Shown piece after piece: positions 22,490-32,686 of a DNA stretch of 64,000 nt. The stretch spans positions 87,505,501 through 87,569,500 of the forward strand of contig JASDFA010000007.1 in assembly GCA_035772735.1 (NCBI GenBank), given 5' to 3'. The position numbers were made by a program, and so were the translations under genes. Position 1 is the first letter of the stretch. Each line of letters begins with the position of its first letter. Below the pieces are notes generated by a model. It was not told the origin of the DNA, searched no databases, and worked only from the letters and a program-made list of their open reading frames with translations. This DNA is from Datura wrightii (Eukaryota > Streptophyta > Magnoliopsida > Solanales > Solanaceae).

Positions 22490-24206
22490 GTTAAGGATGC
22501 TACATCCGATACCCCACCTCTCTAGCAGTTCCTATAGTCTGTGAGTATCCGGAGGTGTTCCCAGATGATCTACCCAGAGTCCCTCTCGAGCAAGAGATTG
22601 ATTTTGGTATTGATCTCCTTCCCGATACACAACCTATATATAATCCTCCTTACAGAATAGCTCCAGCTAAGCTAGAGGAGTTCAAAGAGCAATTGAAAGA
22701 TCTCCTTGACAAGGGTTTTATGAGACCTAGCAAATCCCCGTGAGGTGTGCCGGTTCTCTTCATTCGAAAAATGGATAGTTTTGTTCGTATGTGCATCAAC
22801 TACCGTTAGTTGAACAAAGTTACCATCAAGAACAAGTATCCTCTTCCCAGGATTGATGATTTTTTTGACCAACTTCAGGATGCTAAGTGCTTCTCAAAGA
22901 CAGACCTCAGGTCCGGTTAGCACCAACTCAGAGTTAGCGAGAGTGGCATCCCGAAGACAGCCTTTAGGACTTGGTATGGTCACTATGAGTTTGTAGTTTT
23001 GTCTTTTGGATTAATGAATGCTCCTGCAGCTTTTATAGATTTGATGGCATATTTGGACATGTTCGTGATTATGTTCATAGATGACATTCTCATATACTCT
23101 TGGAGCAAGGAGGAGCATGCCGCTCATTTCAAGATTGTGCTACAGACTCTTAAGGATCGTCAGCTGTTTGCTAAGTTCAGAAAGTGTGAGTTTTGATTGG
23201 ACTCAGTAGCATTTTTGCGTCGTGTGGTGTCGAGTGTGGGTGTATAGGTGGACTCTCAAAGGATAGAAACTGTAAAGAATTGGCCTAGACCAGTTAATCC
23301 TTTGGATATCAGGAGTTTCTTGGGTTTATTTGGTTATTATAGAAGGTTTGTTGAGGGATTTTTTATCCATTGTAGCACTGTTGACTAAGTTTACCTAGAA
23401 GAAAGTCAAATTTTAATGGTCAGATGTATATGAGAAGAGTTTTCAAGAATTAAAAACTTGACTCACTTCAACCCAGTATTGACCTTACCTGAGGGCACAA
23501 ATGGAATTATTGTTCATTGTGATGCCTCTAAGGTTGGACTTGGTTGTGTGTTGATAAAGCATGGCAAAGTCATTGCATATGCCTCTAGACGCTTAAGACT
23601 CATGAGAAGAATTACCCGACACACGACCTGAATTGGCAGAAGTTGTATTTGTATTGAAGATTTCGAGGCACTATTTGTATGGGGTCCATGTGGATGTGTT
23701 TATGGACTACAAGAGCCTACAGTATGTGTTTACCCAGAAGGACCTGAATTTGCGACAAAGAAGGTAGTTAGAGCTTCTCAAGGACTATGACATGAGTGTC
23801 CTTTACTGTCCTGGTAAGGCCAATGTAGTGGCAGATGCTCTTAGCAGGTTAATAGATAGTGTGTCTCATGTGGAGGAGGAAAGGAAAGAGTTGGTGAAGG
23901 ATGTGCATCGACTTGCATGGTTAGGAGTTCTTCTTGTTGATTCGACAGATGGTGGTGTCATTATTCAGAATGGGTCAGAATCTTCATTGGTGAACGAGGT
24001 CAAGTCTAGACAAGACGAGGATCCTATTCTAGTAAAATTGAAGGAAATGGTTCAAAATCAGAAGACAAGATTGTGAGACATGTTGGCAAGGTGGCCTATG
24101 AGTTGGAGTTTCCCTCAGAGTTGGATTCAGTAGATCCAGTTTTCCATGTTCCGCTCTTGAAGAAGTGCATTGGTGACCCAACTTTGGTTGTTCCAGTGGA
24201 GAGCGT
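22490..24206 (+). pseudogene. TEK2 RT, RNase H and pol tail with integrase deletion
   Basis: RT starts around FPDDLPRVPLEQEIDFGIDLLP and LLDKGFMRPSKSP, with a stop where the family has W (22741-22743). The palm motif FIDDILIYS is intact near 23080. Eight codons are missing just before it (FIDLMAYLDMF; the family has FMDLMNRVFKxYLDMF). RNase H (CDASKVGLG near 23520, HKSLQYV-like YKSLQYV near 23710) has frameshifts. After KANVVADALSR (23816) and LVKLKEMVQNQK the sequence jumps at about 24064 to the GKVAYELEFPSEL region, deleting the whole integrase core. Pol is cut by ATH2 at 24206 and resumes at 34158. Confidence 0.85.
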
Positions 24207-24545
24207 TGATCTTGGGCAGATTTATATGCCCAAGTGATACTCAAACGTATCATTTTTACCTTGTTTGTTGTGCAATGTGTATATAATATCATGTAATTGG
24301 TAATAAAATGCGAATTTATACTAACCAACATGATTAGCATTTGTTTTGCAGGAAAATGTGATTTTTAGGAGCTAAAATGCATGTTGGAACTATGTCGGAG
24401 TTGAACTTGGATACGAGCGTGGTAAAGACCTTGGATGGCACATTTTATAATGGCTCCGCGATGGAGCCGTTCCACGCTGCCATCGCGGTAGCACACTGCC
24501 TGGGCATGAAATAAATTGGCACTTTCCAGTATGCCTGCGCGTCAG

Positions 24546-24687
24546 CTCCGTGGCACGGAGATAGGCCTCCGCGATGGCCTCCGTGCCACGTTGAGGTTAA
24601 TTATCCGGACCATGAAATTCCAGAGAGGGTCCGTGTCCACGCCGTGTCACGGAGGCAGTGCTCCGCGTTGGCCTCCGTGACACGTTG
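24546..24687 (+). repeat. GC-rich palindrome cluster in ATH2 U3
   Basis: It contains the perfect palindrome CTCCGTG-G-CACGGAG (24546-24560), CCGTG-T-CACGG (24642-24652), and two copies of CCTCCGTG(C/A)CACGTTG. The same motifs recur in the element interior at 28522-28639, and in the 3' LTR. Confidence 0.85.
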
Positions 24688-24717
24688 CTTGTTATTCCGG
24701 GAAAAATTTCCCACTAG

Positions 24718-24725
24718 TATAAATA
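24718..24725 (+). promoter_or_regulatory. TATA box of the ATH2 LTR
   Basis: TATAAATA stands alone downstream of the GC-rich U3 island and is preserved in the 3' LTR at 33198-33205. Transcription would be expected to start about 30 bases downstream (inference). Confidence 0.6.
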
Positions 24726-25678
24726 GCACACTTAGGTTTATTTTAATGAGTTTTTTTTTAGTTTTTAGTTTTTAGACTGAGTTCAGAAGTGGAGAGCAGG
24801 AACGTGGGTTAGTAGCAGTTGAAGAACAGAAAAGCTAAGAGTTTTCTTCTCTTGCTTTCTTCTTTCCTTCAATTGTATGCATGATTTACACTCATTTTAG
24901 GATGATTAATCCAAGAATGAGTGGCTAATTCCCTTTCTTGCTGAGGTTTTGAACTTGTGTAATGAATTTTGATGATAATTGATATGGTTTCTTCTTCTTC
25001 TTGCATGTTGTTCTATTAATTCTTGTTCTTACTACATTATTGATTGGCCAACATTAATGTATATCTAAAAAGTCCAATTTCACTCGAGAGAGCAAGAAAT
25101 TGGAAAGTTGTGAATTAATAGGGTATTGTTCTTAACTTGATTTGGGAAAATTGGGTTTTGATGTGCTTTCTTGATAGAAATATACTTGAAAGCCGTATTA
25201 GTCAACTTAGGAACCGGAATTGTAGTGCTAGGTCATAAATTGCATTTGATCACAGAAATGTAGACGGATGGTTTATGATTCTAAAGTGAAATTAAATACG
25301 AAAGTTTTAATTTCTAGGCAAACGTTCTTGGCTAGCAACATGAGGAAGAGGATAACCAAATTATCATGATTATCAAGTTCATTACTCGTTCTTAACCTTG
25401 GCATGTTCATATCCATTGTCTAAATTCAAAAGTAATTAGTTGTGATTAATTGTAGTATACATATAGTTTAGAAACAAAAACTCAAAATAACTCTTGGTTG
25501 CATTGTTGTTAACATAATTAGGAATAGAATAGAGATATAGTAAACTAGGCAATTTTACGTATCTAGAGCAGCCTCCTTGGATCGATACTTGGCTACTTAG
25601 CCACTTTATTACTTGTTTGACCACGTGCACTTGCGTGTCGGTTTTTAATATATACCGAGCAGACCGCGAATAAGTTTT

Positions 25679-25696
25679 TGGCGCCGTTGCCGGGGA
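25679..25696 (+). other. Primer-binding site of ATH2 (tRNA-Asp type)
   Basis: TGGCGCCGTTGCCGGGGA, six bases after the LTR, is the complement of the 3' end of plant tRNA-Asp and is typical of Athila elements. Confidence 0.9.
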
Positions 25697-25836
25697 GGCT
25701 AGGCGATTTGTAAAATTTTGTTTAGTGTAAATTTACTGTATTTGTATTTTTATTTTCTTAAGTGTTAACAACTTGGTCTTAGCCTGTATTTTGCAGATTT
25801 TTATTTCTATGAACACTGGCAAGGGACAAGGAGCTG

Positions 25837-28209
25837 GTGGAATCTTACTTAGAGCCAGAACGTGAATTGCATAGTCAACGTAGAGAAGCTCTTCAGAAGA
25901 AGCTGCAGTTGCTCAAACAGTCTATGATGGAGCAACCAAATCCACCAGTTGTGCGGGCAGTGTTAGTGCCCGAGGAAGTAGCAGCCAGGCCGGTTGGCGA
26001 GGTGGCAATCCCACACGCTAATAATGTACATTCCAGCATCCGCAAACCAGAGCCTGGAGGGAGATTTGAGTTAAAGCAAAATATGGTGCAACTTTTGCAC
26101 ACTAGCGGGCAGTTTACCGGTCTCCCTCACGAAGATCCGCAACAACATCTCCAGAACTTTTTGGAGATAAGTGACACTTATATACCCGCTGGAGTGTCAC
26201 CTGATTATGTTCGGCTCACCTTATTTCCATTTTTCTTACTTGGTGAAGCCAAGAGGTGGTTAAAAGCTGAACCACCCAACTCTATATCAACGTGGGATGA
26301 TCTTGCAAGGAAGTTTTTGATCAGATTTTTCCCTTCGGGTAAAACAGCTAAACTTAGAAGTCAGATTCTAAGTTTTAAACAGAGGGAAGGAGAAAATCTT
26401 TATCAAGCTTGGGAAAGATTCAAGTCCATGTTGCGGGACCGTCCTCATCATCATCAGTCCAATGAGGTGTTGGTACATACTTTTATTGAGGGTTTGGAAC
26501 CCCACACTAAAATTTTGTTAGACTCAGCAGCTGGAGGGCAAGCACTGGAGAAGACTTATGAGGAGCTGTACACTTTGCTCAACCGAATTTCACAAGGCAA
26601 TCCAGAATGGAATGCAGATTCTTCAAGAGGTGGAGCAAGGAAAGCAGCGGGAGTGCTTGAAGTGGATGGATTCACAGCTATCGCTGCACAGATAGCTGCT
26701 TTGCAAAATCAGTTAAACACTCACTTCAGCAATATGAATTTGAACCAGCCTTCAGCCTCCGTCAATGCAGTCCAACAGATGTGGTGTGAAGTGTGTGGTA
26801 GTAGTGAGCATTCAGCTGAATGCTGTGGTGCAAATCCTGATTCTGTTAACTTTGTGGGCAATGCACAAAGGAATCAACAACAGTTTGGTAGTGGCTACAA
26901 CTCGAATTGGAGGAACCATCCGAATTTTTCATGGGGTAGCAACAATCAACAAGGCCAAGGTTCAGGACAGGGTATGCACAGAAACCAAGGAGGGCAACAA
27001 GGCTATCAGACGCATTTCAGAAATCACAATGCCCCTCCTCCACCACCATCACTGACTATTGAGGAGATGTTCAAGACCATGATTGCCAACCAGGCACAAT
27101 TGCAGGCTGACTATGTCAAATTGGCAGCCGAAGTAAAGAACAATCAATTGGCAACCAAGGCTCTTGAATATCAGTTTGGGCAATTTGCTAGTGCCCAAAA
27201 TACTAGACCAAGAGGAGGACTACCTAGCGACACGGATCCCAATCCTAAGCAGGTGAATGCAGTGACCACGAGGAGTGGTTTACAATTAAAGGAGGTGGAA
27301 CCGGAAAGACCGCCTCAGAAGTCAGGAGCAGCAGATGTTGAGGGAGAGCAAATCTCAGATAAGGGGAAGTCTAAAGAAGTGGAACCAGCAAGGCCTCCAC
27401 CCCCGTTCCCTCAACGACTCAAGAAACACAAGGAGGAGGCGTGTTTCCAGAAATTCATGGAGGTACTTAAACAGGTACATGTTAACTTACCTCTTGTTGA
27501 TGTCTTGCAGGGTGTGCCAAAATATGCGAAGTATATCAAAGACATCGTGGCCAACAAAAGTCACTTGACTGAGTATGCCACGGTAGCTTTAACGGAGGAA
27601 TGCACATCCCGTATTCAGAATAGATTGCCCACAAAACTGAAAGACCCTGGAAGTTTCACTATCCAGCTGACTATTGGGCAAAGTATCCGAGTGCGTGGGT
27701 TATGCGACTTGGGGGCAAGCATAAATCTGATGCCATCTTCGGTATTCAGAAAGTTAGGTCTAGGGAGTCCTAGACCTACAACGGTGATCTTGCAGCTAGC
27801 AGACAAGTCTTTAGGTAAGCCGGATGGCATTGTTGAGGATGTGTTAGTGCAAGTAGGCTCCCTCATTTTTCCGATCGATTTTATTGTTCTGGACTTTAAA
27901 CCAGATGCTGAAGTCCCATTTATTTTGGGACGACCCTTTTTGGCAACCGGAAAGGCATTAATTGATGTAGCTGCGGGTCAACTCACGATGCGAGCACATG
28001 ACAAGGTCGAAGTGTTCGACGTGTACAAGGTACCTAAGATCCCGACTGTTTATAAGGATCTCTCGGTGATCAACGTAATTGATCATGGGAAGGCTAACAG
28101 ATTGAGCGATTCCCGAGAGTTACTAGGTAGGCCACCAGACAAGGTTGAGAACTACTGGAGGGATGATCATGATCGGGACAAATCGTCCATCTCCCTAGTA
28201 GATAAATGA
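25837..28209 (+). CDS. ATH2 gag-protease polyprotein
   Basis: A 790-codon open frame. Residues about 75-250 are a retrotransposon gag capsid domain (LFPFFLLGEAKRWLKAEP; TWDDLARKFLIRFFP; NLYQAWERFKSMLRDRPHH). A CCHC knuckle (CEVCGSSEHSAECC) lies near residue 316, followed by a Q/N/G-rich stretch. The protease near residue 624 has LCDLGASINLMPSS with the catalytic aspartate, and later PFILGRPFLATG near residue 695. The frame ends with its own TGA after about 70 further residues, without entering RT. The frame opens at a GTG (25837). The nearest upstream ATG (25809) is in another frame and stops after 18 codons; the first in-frame ATG is 25924. Either the start was shifted by a one-base indel or translation starts at 25924. 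Gag would form the particle and the protease would mature it. Confidence 0.9.
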   Translation: MESYLEPERELHSQRREALQKKLQLLKQSMMEQPNPPVVRAVLVPEEVAARPVGEVAIPHANNVHSSIRKPEPGGRFELKQNMVQLLHTSGQFTGLPHEDPQQHLQNFLEISDTYIPAGVSPDYVRLTLFPFFLLGEAKRWLKAEPPNSISTWDDLARKFLIRFFPSGKTAKLRSQILSFKQREGENLYQAWERFKSMLRDRPHHHQSNEVLVHTFIEGLEPHTKILLDSAAGGQALEKTYEELYTLLNRISQGNPEWNADSSRGGARKAAGVLEVDGFTAIAAQIAALQNQLNTHFSNMNLNQPSASVNAVQQMWCEVCGSSEHSAECCGANPDSVNFVGNAQRNQQQFGSGYNSNWRNHPNFSWGSNNQQGQGSGQGMHRNQGGQQGYQTHFRNHNAPPPPPSLTIEEMFKTMIANQAQLQADYVKLAAEVKNNQLATKALEYQFGQFASAQNTRPRGGLPSDTDPNPKQVNAVTTRSGLQLKEVEPERPPQKSGAADVEGEQISDKGKSKEVEPARPPPPFPQRLKKHKEEACFQKFMEVLKQVHVNLPLVDVLQGVPKYAKYIKDIVANKSHLTEYATVALTEECTSRIQNRLPTKLKDPGSFTIQLTIGQSIRVRGLCDLGASINLMPSSVFRKLGLGSPRPTTVILQLADKSLGKPDGIVEDVLVQVGSLIFPIDFIVLDFKPDAEVPFILGRPFLATGKALIDVAAGQLTMRAHDKVEVFDVYKVPKIPTVYKDLSVINVIDHGKANRLSDSRELLGRPPDKVENYWRDDHDRDKSSISLVDK

Positions 28210-28240
28210 GCTTAAAGGACGTCGAGCCGCGATGTTAAAC
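28210..28240 (+). other. Pol-deletion scar of ATH2
   Basis: The stop codon of gag-protease (TGA, 28207-28209) is followed after about 20 bases by GATGTTAAACCAGGCGCTG. In ATH1 the equivalent sequence follows the integrase stop (63504-63506). The RT, RNase H and integrase coding region expected between protease and this motif is therefore absent. Confidence 0.75.
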
Positions 28241-28249
28241 CAGGCGCTG

Positions 28250-28267
28250 CACGGGAGGCAACCCGTG
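28250..28267 (+). other. Post-pol stem-loop of ATH2
   Basis: CACGGG-AGGCAA-CCCGTG forms a perfect 6-bp stem with a 6-base loop. ATH1 has the same structure at 63553-63570 with one compensated pair and one mismatch. Confidence 0.7.
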
Positions 28268-28521
28268 AAAAATATATTTTTTCTTTTTCTCTTTCTTTAG
28301 TGTAAATTTTTATTTTATTTTATTTTATTTTCTTTTTCTTGACTAGGTTTAGATTTGCATTTTAATTAGTAATTTTTATTTTTTTAGTAGGGAAATCTAT
28401 TAATTTAACCAATTTTTGGTTAGTGAGGTGATTTTCAGGTATAACGGAGGAAAAATACATGGAATCGAGGAAACGAGGCGAGGTATGAAAAATAAAAATT
28501 GTTGGTGAAACAGAGCACTGC

Positions 28522-28639
28522 CGCGTTGGCCTCCGTGACACGTTGAAGGAAAATCTGGATTTTTCAAAATTCCAGTAAGCCAACACGTTGGCTCCGTGTC
28601 ACGGAGGAGGGGCTCCGCGTTACCCTCCGTGACACGTTG
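28522..28639 (+). repeat. Second GC-rich palindrome cluster of ATH2
   Basis: Two copies of CCTCCGTGACACGTTG and the perfect palindrome CTCCGTG-T-CACGGAG (28592-28606) repeat the motifs of the LTR U3 island. The cluster lies just upstream of a TATA-like sequence (28693-28700). Confidence 0.85.
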
Positions 28640-28690
28640 CCCTTATCCCAGTGCCGGGTCACACCGGGTTTCCGGGTGACCCGCATGTTT

Positions 28691-29556
28691 TCTTAATAAA
28701 AACCCCCGATTTTGCCCCTATTTTCCCCATTCCCTCTTCCCTCCGCGACCAAACACCCATTCCTCTCCCCCAAGCGACGTGCCACGTTGGTAGGCAAAGA
28801 AAAACGTCAAGTTTCTCCGATTCTTCAATTCTAAGGTATGTTTTCATCGTCTAACTCAATTTTTTGGCGATTTTTGTCAATTTTGGGCATGTGAGGTGAG
28901 GTATATTACCCTAGGTAGAAATTAAACATGATGTGAATTATTTTGTGATTGATTATGTTCGGATTATTGTAGTTGATGTTTGAACTTATCGATTGAGTGA
29001 ATAATTCAATTTTGATTGTCGAAGTGTATTCTAGGGCTTGGGTTGTTGAATTTTAACTTGGACAACTTGATAGTTTGGTGAAAATTGATGCCGGGGTGTG
29101 TTTATTATTTGAGATAAGTCGTGGTAAATGTTGTATAATTGTTGAGAGACGACGAATTCTTGAATTTTTGTGGGAAATTGCATAATGTATGAATTGGTTA
29201 GATTGTTTAGATTAGTTTGTATATAAATTGTCTTTTTAGTTGTTGTTTTTAGTTTGTTGTTGTTTTATTGCGAAGTGCGATGGTTGAATTGCTAGCGATA
29301 GCAGGATTGGGAATTAGCTGTATGAAGTCTGAGTAGTACACTAACCGTTATGCTGTCGAAATTTTGTTACGAACGCACTTAACAATATGTGTATAGTTGT
29401 TTGTGTTTGGGGTTGTAAATAGAGCTATCCTTGCTGAAATTTTGTAAATATTGTTAAGGACTAAGTGTGGGGTAAATTTTGTGTAACCCAACCTTAGCCG
29501 AAGCTAACAACTATTTAGCTTAACGTTGTGCTTGTTTGTGTAAACTGACAGGTACA
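28691..29556 (+). promoter_or_regulatory. Candidate internal promoter, 5' UTR and intron of the ATH2 distal gene
   Basis: TTAATAAAA (28693-28701) could be a TATA element. It is followed by a C-rich leader (28700-28835) ending CTAAG|GTATG, a good splice donor (intron from 28836). The next 700 bases are T-rich with plant-intron character. They end CTGACAG (29551), five bases before the ATG of the distal frame at 29557. A segment without genes thus looks like promoter, exon 1 and a leader intron. This is inference; no transcript evidence was available. Confidence 0.4.
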
Positions 29557-30777
29557 ATGGCTAGCAGACAAGACAAAGGCAAGGGTGCTTCTACCTCAGG
29601 CACAGGCAGGAAGAGGATGAGACTGGGCACGGCAGTCCCAGCGGCACCCGCTGTTCCGCGCGGTCAACACCGCCGATACGGAACACGATGGGTCACCAGT
29701 GAAGGGAAGAAATGGTATGCGAAGCACAAAGAAAACAAGTACTTCCCCGAGGAACATATTGCTAGGGAACCACTCGCACAGGAGTTCCCTCGCATTGTAC
29801 AGAGGATTGAGGCGGCTGGGCTCAGCTTTATTTTTCAGGAGCCCAAGGAGTGCAACCTTCACTTGGTCCGGGAATTTTATGCCAACTGGAACCCGGCCAT
29901 CAGAAGCCACACTATTAAAATCAGAGGGCAGATTGTCACTCTGGAACCCCAGCAGCTGAATGCCATCGTTGGGGCGCGGGACACAGACGCCCACGTTCTC
30001 CGCTAGCTCAACATCACCCCACCGTACGCCGACATTAGACGTACGTTGTGTGGGGCTCGATCCACAGCCCGATGGAGTAGACACAAAGAGAGGGGTTACC
30101 ACCAGACTCTGCCTTATTCGCAGATGAACAGGGAGGCCAGAATCTGGCTAAAAATTGTGTGTTCGTGTTTGATCCCGGGAGTTCATATGACAGACGTGAC
30201 CCGGGACCATGTCTGCTTGGTGTATGCCCTTATGAAAGGGCTTGAGATTAATGTGGGGGCGGTCATAATATCCGCCATGAAGAGAGCCAGACTGCACCAG
30301 GGCCACAGATACGGGTTTGGCGGACTCATCACCACCTTCCTCCGAGGCCTCGACGTTGAGGAAGAAGCCTTGGATTATATTCCGCAGTTGGAGCGGAGGG
30401 CCCTCAACGTGACAAAGACTAAGGCCCCTGACACTACACACGGACCGGTGCTGACTTTGGGCGAGCGACATGCTCGTGACGATCAGTACATGGCCCGTAT
30501 GTTCGGCATGCAGATGCTGCAGCTACGGATTGGTGGGAGACCAGCCACCGAGGAGGAGTTATGGCAGCTGGAGCTGGACTACCCCTTTGGCGAGAATGCC
30601 AGAGCCTTATGCAAGGTGGGGCCAGCCTTCGTGGAGCCGACTGATGACGATGTACCTACTGATGAGGAGACACATCGTGAGGACTCCGATGTGGAGTCCG
30701 ATGACGACGATGGAGCCGATTCAGACATGGGAGATGAGGCCGCAGCACCGGATGAGGAAGTCGAATATTTCGACTAA
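29557..30777 (+). pseudogene. ATH2 distal ORF, plant-transposon-type protein with one amber codon
   Basis: The frame from ATG 29557 (MASRQDKGKGAST) to TAA 30775-30777 is open for about 406 codons except for TAG at 30004-30006; both halves are in one frame. The N-terminus is basic and disordered. The middle (WVTSEGKKWYAKHKENKYF; REFYANWN; RGQIVTLEPQQLNAIVG) resembles the domain annotated as putative plant transposon protein in Athila-type elements. Downstream lie MNREARIWLKIVCSCL and RDHVCLVYALMKGLEINVG. The C-terminus is strongly acidic (DDDVPTDEETHREDSDVESD). Its function is unknown; it holds the position of env-like genes but shows no signal peptide or membrane segment. It may be a single recent nonsense mutation. 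Confidence 0.75.
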
Positions 30778-32686
30778 GCAGGGAGTTCCACCACCCAAAA
30801 TTTTGTGCTTTGTATTGTTGTGAACACTGGGGACAGTGTTCGAGTTAAGTGTGGGGTGGGGAGTAGTTAGGTGCTGGGTCATAGGCTCTAAATTGCTGTA
30901 TAATTTTTCCTTGACGTTTATGTATGTCTGTGCTTTCCCTGTTGTGGTGAACTGATTTGCGATTTATGTGTATATATTTGTTTGTGGCTAATGATGTGTG
31001 TGCTTTGAAAGTTATGGTTGCTAGTGTAAATATTTTGTGAATTTTGTAAATATTTTTTTCTCTATCGACATGATCGATATTTTTCAAAATTTTTGCGAAA
31101 ATATTTTGCACTTGTAAATATTTCCTTTCTATCGAAATGATAGATGTGTTGCAAAATTTTTTGCGATTTTTATTTTTGGGCTTCTCGGAGTTTGTTTTCG
31201 GTTCTTTTACCGAGATTAGTCCCATTGAACCGATGTCATAGTTAGTGACCGTTCCCTATGATGGATGGATGACGACCGTCTTAAGGGAAAAGTAGTCGGT
31301 AGGAGTAGGATTTTTATTTGTTTTTTTTTAAGTTTTCTTTGGTGGATTGCATCAATAAACTGTAGTTGCTTATGATTGCTAAAATTTCGTTGCGTGTCGT
31401 AATTGATGTTCAAAATGTGAAAATGATTCGTTTGAAAGCATGCAATTTTGTAAATATGTTGAGTTACCTAGGCTATAGAATTTGGTTCATTATGATTGAG
31501 GCTTAGTCTTGAATTCATGTAATTGACTAATTAAAGAGTCTGTGAATGCATCTTGATTCGAGCATGTGCATGAAGTGTGGAGTGAGGTTTTGCTATTCCA
31601 TGTCATTGTGAATTGTCTAGAACTTGCCTGGTGTGTTTACGAAACGAAATGAAGGAGGTGTAGTGTTGGAAAGGATGTAGGCATTTCTTTGTTTTAACCG
31701 ATAGTTTCCATTTTTTTTTCTTGTCAAATTCTACCTTTTTATATGTTGTATACCCTAGTCAGCCCGTTGAGCCTTTAACCGATTTCTTTCTTTTGTCCAA
31801 AATTGTATGAACTAAGCTTTATTCCTTCTTTTCATTAGCCTTAAAGTCTAAAAGAAGCTCTTAAGCGCTTACAAAGAACAGAAAATGTTTCCCAAAGTGT
31901 TAAAGAGTGAAAAGAGTGAAAAGAAAAGAAAAGTAAAGTGAGGAAAGAAAAGATGACGTTGAAGAGGCACTTGTTGTAATTAAATGATAGTGAAGGTACA
32001 TGAAAACCCTCTGTTTTGTGTCAAGTGTGGTTGATGAAATGGGCTGTATGAAAGTAAACCAGCATGAATGGGAGAAAAAGAGAAAAGAGAGGAACAATAT
32101 CCATGAGTCGATGGGAATGAGTTGAAAAGGCGCTCAAGGATGCTAGCGACTATTATTGGCTAATCCAATATATATATACTAGATCCATAGCCTCGTTACA
32201 ACCCATTAAAAGTCCTATTTGATCCTATATTGCATTTCTTTATATTAGTGGAGTAATACACTAAAGGCAAGCCTATGGGTCATGACATGATACATGTGAA
32301 TTCTTTTGGGAGAGAGAGTGAAATTAATTTTTATATGCCCCTACTTGCATGTTTGTGTGCTGCACGAACATAAAGGGGAAGTTTCTCTCGAGTTGTGAGG
32401 GTACATGCTTGATGAAAGATTGATTTTCGTGTCGGATTTCTTGATTAGTTGATTTGCATGAGTTTGCCGATATCAAGAATCAATTCTTAAAGTCTAGGAA
32501 GCCTTGATGTATTAAGGTCATTGTATTGTACGACCAAGCATGTTTTCTTGATGATTTGCAAAAATTGAATAATCGGTATGACCGTAGCGTAAATTGTTGC
32601 ACCATAGTGACGAAGGTTGGGATGTAATTTGCATGATTTGTGTATGTGTTGTTCGAGGACGAACAAGGATTTAAGTGTGGGGTAAG
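30778..32686 (+). other. ATH2 3' non-coding region
   Basis: About 1.9 kb with only short frames. It holds the second (30846-30857) and third (32672-32683) copies of TAAGTGTGGGGT; the first is at 29462-29473. The third abuts the 3' LTR and acts as the PPT. It also holds the hairpin TTGTTC-GAGGAC-GAACAA (32649-32666). Purine-rich sequence at 31890-31970 has no evident role. Confidence 0.7.
32649..32666 (+). other. Hairpin upstream of the ATH2 PPT
   Basis: A perfect 6-bp stem TTGTTC/GAACAA closes the loop GAGGAC, five bases before the TAAGTGTGGGGT tract. Confidence 0.75.

Larger units (their letters stand above)
24207..25672 (+). repeat. 5' LTR of ATH2
   Basis: It starts TGATCTTGGGCAG and ends GCGAATA, where the 3' LTR has GCGAACA, so the terminal CA has mutated to TA. 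The U3 part (24460-24690) is an unusually GC-rich island of palindromes around CTCCGTGGCACGGAG. The region after 24890 is AT-rich. Confidence 0.95.

Noticed and set aside
25436..25630. Minus-strand open frames in the ATH2 LTRs (also 33916-34212)
   Set aside because: Both copies lie in duplicated LTR sequence and have no domain; they are shadows of the repeat.
29596..30102. 168-codon minus-strand frame opposite the ATH2 distal gene
   Set aside because: It overlaps a frame with clear domain resemblance on the plus strand and has no motifs of its own.
29536..30777. Reading the ATH2 distal frame as a viral-type envelope gene
   Set aside because: Position fits, but no signal peptide, transmembrane segment or cysteine pattern is visible, and the sequence resembles the plant-transposon domain instead.
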